Below the pieces are notes generated by a model. The model saw only the letters and a list, made by a program, of their open reading frames with translations. It did not search any database and was not told where the DNA came from. Shown piece by piece: positions 6,690 through 9,716 of a stretch of 9,716 nt of DNA (position 1 is the stretch's first letter; the number at the start of each line of letters is the position of its first letter). The position numbers and the translations under genes were made by a program. This stretch comes from Candidatus Heimdallarchaeota archaeon (GTDB taxonomy: Archaea; Asgardarchaeota; Heimdallarchaeia; Heimdallarchaeales; Kariarchaeaceae). The stretch spans positions 1 through 9,716 of the forward strand of contig JAAFKL010000175.1 in assembly GCA_021399405.1 (NCBI GenBank), given 5' to 3'.

Positions 6690-7391
6690 ATGAGTCAAGA
6701 AGCAATATTAAGTGTTCTGGACATACATAAGAAATACAATGAAGGTAAATCAAATGAGGTTTATGTTCTCAAAGGAGTTGATTTCTCAATCCCACCAGGA
6801 CAAATGACTGCTATTATGGGACCTTCAGGCTGTGGAAAGACAACACTGCTAAATTTGATAGGAGGGCTGGATGAAACATCTGACGGTAATATCTTGATTG
6901 AAGGCAATTCTATTATTGATATGGATGATAATGATCTTACTAATTTTCGAAGGGATAATGTAGGATATATATTCCAATTGTTCAATTTGTTCGATGATCA
7001 GACATCAGTTGAAAATGTTTCATTGCCTCTCTTATTACAAAACTCGGATGTGAGTGAAGCCGTAACAAAAGCCGAAATGCTTTTACAAGAAGTGGGTCTA
7101 GGAGATCGATTCAATGATGTTCCTGGAAATTTAAGTGGAGGGGAACAACAAAAGGTTGCCATTGCAAGAACTCTAGTGACTAGTCCAAGAATTATTTTGG
7201 CTGATGAACCAACTGGAGATCTTGACATTGCAACCTCTGATGATATAATGGCATTATTTAGAAGAATGCAGGAAGAGAATCAAGGGATGGCAGTAATAAT
7301 AGTGACCCATTCAAGCCGAATTGCAAATCAGTGTGATAGGATTATTCGAATTGAAAATGGGACAGTTTTCAGTGATGAGGAGGTTAAATAG
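6690..7391 (+). CDS. ABC transporter ATP-binding protein, LolD/MacB class
   Basis: A complete 233-residue cytoplasmic nucleotide-binding domain of normal length. Motifs in order: Walker A GPSGCGKTT at 44-52, Q-loop IFQLFNLF at 94-101, signature LSGGEQQKVAIAR at 148-160, Walker B IILADEPTGDLD at 168-179 with the catalytic Glu173, and H-loop VTHSS with His207. The PTGDLD form and the Q-loop context are those of ATPases paired with FtsX-type permeases. It directly follows the permease and should drive it. Because the permease carries two coupling modules, this protein could act as a homodimer or pair with the next gene product. Its C-terminal coding end contains the ribosome site of the next gene. 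Confidence 0.93.
   Translation: MSQEAILSVLDIHKKYNEGKSNEVYVLKGVDFSIPPGQMTAIMGPSGCGKTTLLNLIGGLDETSDGNILIEGNSIIDMDDNDLTNFRRDNVGYIFQLFNLFDDQTSVENVSLPLLLQNSDVSEAVTKAEMLLQEVGLGDRFNDVPGNLSGGEQQKVAIARTLVTSPRIILADEPTGDLDIATSDDIMALFRRMQEENQGMAVIIVTHSSRIANQCDRIIRIENGTVFSDEEVK
7377..7384 (+). promoter_or_regulatory. Ribosome binding site inside the end of the second ATPase gene
   Basis: GAGGAGGT encodes the final Glu-Glu-Val codons of the second ATPase and lies nine bases before ATG 7394. It supports that ATG as the true start of the 596-residue protein, so the long N-terminal region is translated rather than being leader sequence. Confidence 0.65.
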
Positions 7392-7393
7392 TA

Positions 7394-9184
7394 ATGGTCG
7401 AAAAAGGGAAATTTATAGTTGCAACTTTGGTAGATTGGAATAACGCAATTCAGCTTGAAAAGACATGGAAAAAAATTTCGAAAATTTTCAAGAAGAAATT
7501 ACATGCAAAGAATCCCAAGAAAAATCAACTTAACACATTTGTAATTACTGAAGTTGAATTAAATAGTCTCCCTTCACGTGAAGATCGAATAGAAGCGGAA
7601 GGAGAAATTAAGAAATATTTGAAGGAATATGCTGATGCCATACATGATGCCCATTATGCCTATGTAAAAAGACAGGGTACAATCACTGGAATCTATGAAA
7701 AAGGGTTGGTTGCTCGAGGAAGATTGGATCTATTTGAAAAATATGCTGAAGCTAAAGCTAATCGATTTGAGAAGATTGAGAGTGAGATTGAAAGAGTAGG
7801 GGCTGAAGGAGGAGTTATAATTTGGGATCTACCTGGATTTGAAGCAGACAAACTAATTTTACCTGAATGTGTTGCCACATTTGATGCTTATCCAGAAGAT
7901 AGTGAAGCTTTAGTTGATATAGTAGATGAGGTCCTAATTGCTAATTTCTCCCGTAGGTTTTTGCCTTTTAGCGATGAATTGATCAAAGAAGCAGTTGAAG
8001 AATTCAAAGAGCTAGAATTTCTAGCCGCAAAGTTAAACAAAAATGATCGGGTACCTGAAGATTTGTTAATTCCTTTACAAACCTTTATTGGAGTTATTTC
8101 TGGTATCCAAGAGGTTCTAAAGCTCTTTAAACGGGAAGTATCAAAGGTTTATGATGTTGCGATTGAAGCCTTTGATTTCCTTCATAGCCTACCCTCAAAA
8201 GAATTGAAGGAATGGGCAACTGTAAAAAATCGGAAACTTGGTGATGAAATTAATGCGAGTATTGATGCAGTAATGGGCATTATCATTCAAAGTAAACCTA
8301 GCTTGAGAAATCTATTAACCGGTGAAAACGAACTTAGTAATGAAATTGTAAATCAATTGATGGAAACAATGGTTGATATGGATGTTATTTCAGGAGGACT
8401 ACTTTCTTGGGTTCATAGATTCCAGCAGTTACCATCTTTCACTACACTTGATGAAGGTATAGCATACGAGGAGCTTGAAGGAGAGACTTATTGGCCAAAA
8501 GTAGAAGATGCTATTATTGAAGCCCAGACACTTTTTAAAACATTTAAGAGAGGAAATTCCTACATTTATGCTTTACGAGGGGTAAATGTGATTATCAACG
8601 AGGGTGAATTCATAGTCATTCGAGGGCACAGTGGTGCTGGAAAAACGACCCTTCTTAATATGTTGGCAGGTTTAGATGTTCCTCAACGTGGGGGGGTATT
8701 TTTCACAGGTCAAGATATCATTAATATGAAGGACAAAACACGGTCAAAATTGCGAAGAGAAAATTATTCGTTCATTTTTCAGAACTATGCCTTAATTCCA
8801 CACCTAACTGCTTTTGAGAATACAAAATTACCCCTTGATTTGGCTGGATTGTCCGACGAACTCGTCGCGGGAATTCAAAAACTCCTTGATGATGTGGGTA
8901 TAGGTGAATATGCGACTCATAAACCCGCATTATTGAGTGGTGGTCAAATGCAAAGATTAGGCATCGCCCGTGCTTTAGCAAATAACCCGAAGGTCTTATT
9001 TGCCGATGAACCAACTGGAGATCTTGATGAAGCAACTGGCTTGTCTGTGATGGAACTACTGAAAAAATATCATGAGGAAACCGGCATGACAATCATTCTT
9101 GTAACACATGATGAGAATGTTACGAAGTTTGCTACAAGAGAAATTCTCATAATGGATGGTCGAATTGTGAAATCAATAGAATAA
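7394..9184 (+). CDS. ABC ATPase with a ~370-residue N-terminal region of unknown function
   Basis: 596 residues in two parts. Residues ~372-596 are a complete ABC ATPase domain: Walker A GHSGAGKTT (411-419), Q-loop FIFQNYALIP (Gln463), signature LSGGQMQRLGIAR (514-526), Walker B VLFADEPTGDLD (534-545, Glu539), H-loop VTHDE (His572). All catalytic residues are present. Residues 1-370 I do not recognise: no membrane segment or signal peptide. Roughly 1-190 looks alpha/beta (strands FIVATLV, NTFVITEVEL, GGVIIWDLPGF) with a charged helix at ~105-135, and 190-365 looks all-helical. WDLPG resembles a GTPase G3 motif, but no matching P-loop exists in this part. No internal methionine with a ribosome site lies near the ATPase start, so this is a true fusion. 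A regulatory or partner-binding role on the exporter is an inference. Confidence 0.88.
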   Translation: MVEKGKFIVATLVDWNNAIQLEKTWKKISKIFKKKLHAKNPKKNQLNTFVITEVELNSLPSREDRIEAEGEIKKYLKEYADAIHDAHYAYVKRQGTITGIYEKGLVARGRLDLFEKYAEAKANRFEKIESEIERVGAEGGVIIWDLPGFEADKLILPECVATFDAYPEDSEALVDIVDEVLIANFSRRFLPFSDELIKEAVEEFKELEFLAAKLNKNDRVPEDLLIPLQTFIGVISGIQEVLKLFKREVSKVYDVAIEAFDFLHSLPSKELKEWATVKNRKLGDEINASIDAVMGIIIQSKPSLRNLLTGENELSNEIVNQLMETMVDMDVISGGLLSWVHRFQQLPSFTTLDEGIAYEELEGETYWPKVEDAIIEAQTLFKTFKRGNSYIYALRGVNVIINEGEFIVIRGHSGAGKTTLLNMLAGLDVPQRGGVFFTGQDIINMKDKTRSKLRRENYSFIFQNYALIPHLTAFENTKLPLDLAGLSDELVAGIQKLLDDVGIGEYATHKPALLSGGQMQRLGIARALANNPKVLFADEPTGDLDEATGLSVMELLKKYHEETGMTIILVTHDENVTKFATREILIMDGRIVKSIE

Positions 9185-9280
9185 ATAAATCAGGTTTAGT
9201 GGTTAGAAAATAACTTGAATCGTCATTATATATACAATAAATAATATTATATTTATGCAGATATTGAATTATTGTGATAC

Positions 9281-9290
9281 TTTTTTATTT
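9281..9290 (+). terminator. T-rich tract after the exporter operon
   Basis: TTTTTTATTT about 100 bases downstream of the operon stop. Archaeal termination commonly occurs at T-rich tracts on the coding strand without a hairpin. No stem precedes it, and the region is AT-rich, so this is only a candidate. Confidence 0.3.
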
Positions 9291-9310
9291 CGCTCATGAG
9301 TAATTTAGAG

Positions 9311-9320
9311 ATATTTATAG
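9311..9320 (+). promoter_or_regulatory. TATA box ahead of the truncated UDP-sugar dehydrogenase
   Basis: ATATTTATAG. A start ~25 bases downstream falls at about 9341, two bases before the GTG at 9343. The gene fragment therefore retains what looks like its own promoter in the right place for a leaderless message. Confidence 0.4.
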
Positions 9321-9342
9321 CGTATAGTAGTACTTGTAACTC

Positions 9343-9522
9343 GTGGAAAAACCAGTACAAATCGGCATTATAGGTACAGGTTACGTAGGCTTAGTCAGTG
9401 GATGTTGTTTCGGTGAACTTGGATTCAATGTTACTTGCGGTGACGTAATTCCTGAAAAAGTCAATATGATTTCGGAAGTCATACCGATTTGTTCTTGTAG
9501 AATTATATGTAATTTTTTATGA
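9343..9522 (+). pseudogene. 5' fragment of a UDP-glucose/UDP-sugar 6-dehydrogenase gene
   Basis: From GTG 9343 the frame encodes VEKPVQIGIIGTGYVGLVSG, CCFGELGFNV, TCGDVIPEKVNMISEVIPI, then unrelated CSCRIICNFL and a TGA at 9520-9522. The first ~49 residues match the NAD-binding start of UDP-glucose / UDP-N-acetylmannosamine dehydrogenases, which oxidise a UDP-sugar to its uronic acid for surface glycans: Rossmann loop GTGYVGL, strand 2 ending in an acidic residue (GD, 33-34), then KVNMISEVIPI in place of the usual KI-x-L-N-GEIPIYEPGLEEL. Similarity stops abruptly at the IPI, where YEPGLEEL should follow. The full enzyme is over 400 residues, so this encodes no working dehydrogenase. It could be the break point of a deletion, an insertion or an assembly error. 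Exact substrate class cannot be told from this part. Confidence 0.8.
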
Positions 9523-9716
9523 CAAAACCGTTTCAAGAATGAATTTTTCTCATTCCTTACATTTGTATATATAATTTATAGGACAAACGATTTATGTTAA
9601 AATTCGAATTCGTTCGATCGACAGATACCTAATGTATCACCCTAAATAATACCCACAGCTAGCTGGCATAATACCAAAAAAATCATCTAGCAATTACTTC
9701 AACTTTTCATGCAACA
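9523..9716. other. Terminal non-coding stretch with a small hairpin
   Basis: No continuation of the dehydrogenase is visible in any frame, and no other gene is recognised. There is a small hairpin GAATGA/TCATTC (9537-9542 and 9550-9555, seven-base loop) and an inverted TTCTTG/CAAGAA (9492-9497 and 9534-9539) spanning the point where the dehydrogenase similarity has already been lost. Short palindromes CGAATTCG (9605-9612) and AGCTAGCT (9657-9664) are also present. None forms a convincing mobile-element end. Confidence 0.35.

Noticed and set aside
7811..7840. GTPase-like G3 motif WDLPG in the N-terminal part of the 596-residue protein
   Set aside because: No P-loop (GxxxxGKS/T) or NKxD motif accompanies it in residues 1-370, so a GTPase domain is not supported.
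9490..9560. Insertion-sequence or MITE end at the dehydrogenase break point
   Set aside because: Only six-base inverted repeats (TTCTTG/CAAGAA and GAATGA/TCATTC) are present, with no target duplication or second end in the window.
1..9716. CRISPR array, tRNA, rRNA or toxin-antitoxin pair
   Set aside because: No regularly spaced repeats, no cloverleaf with a T-loop consensus and no rRNA-like stretch were found. The 89-aa protein has no recognisable partner gene beside it.

Overview
The window is AT-rich and looks archaeal. Likely promoters are TATA boxes about 25-35 bases ahead of starts, some giving nearly leaderless messages. Purine-rich AGGTGA or GGAGGT ribosome sites lie between tightly packed operon genes, and there are GTG starts. 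The protein types (a PadR regulator facing a large archaeal FtsX/MacB-type exporter, a SufB tail of archaeal type, a UDP-sugar dehydrogenase start) would suit an Asgard archaeon, but the assignment below domain level is a guess.

Layout. Positions 20-289 (minus) hold a small helical protein of unknown function, and 490-906 (plus) a four-helix membrane protein. At 941-1117 (minus) lies the last ~59 codons of a sufB-type gene with no body or start. Next on the same strand are an isoprenylcysteine-methyltransferase-like membrane enzyme (1122-1667), a ~305-base spacer with possible gene debris, and a PadR regulator fused to a methyltransferase-like domain (1973-2923). A 140-190 base AT-rich divergent control region follows, with four copies of ATATGAT and a separate 14-base palindrome.

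The main feature is the plus-strand operon at 3115-9184: an ABC ATPase that stops just before its signature motif, a 1040-residue permease with two FtsX modules and two large extracytoplasmic domains, a complete ABC ATPase, and a 596-residue protein with an unrecognised ~370-residue N-terminal region ahead of a complete ABC ATPase domain. Gaps are 1, 13 and 2 bases. One duplicated permease polypeptide would need two nucleotide-binding domains. The simplest model is that the second and third ATPases supply a heterodimer, while the first is a relic or a non-catalytic subunit. The divergent PadR protein is the obvious candidate regulator of the operon and of itself.

After the operon there is a second truncated gene: the first ~48 codons of a UDP-glucose/UDP-sugar 6-dehydrogenase behind an apparently intact promoter (9311-9522). 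Two gene ends without bodies and one half ATPase, all within 10 kb, point to a rearranged accessory region. No tRNA, rRNA, CRISPR array or intact transposase was seen. All domain calls come from reading motifs by eye; no database search was possible.
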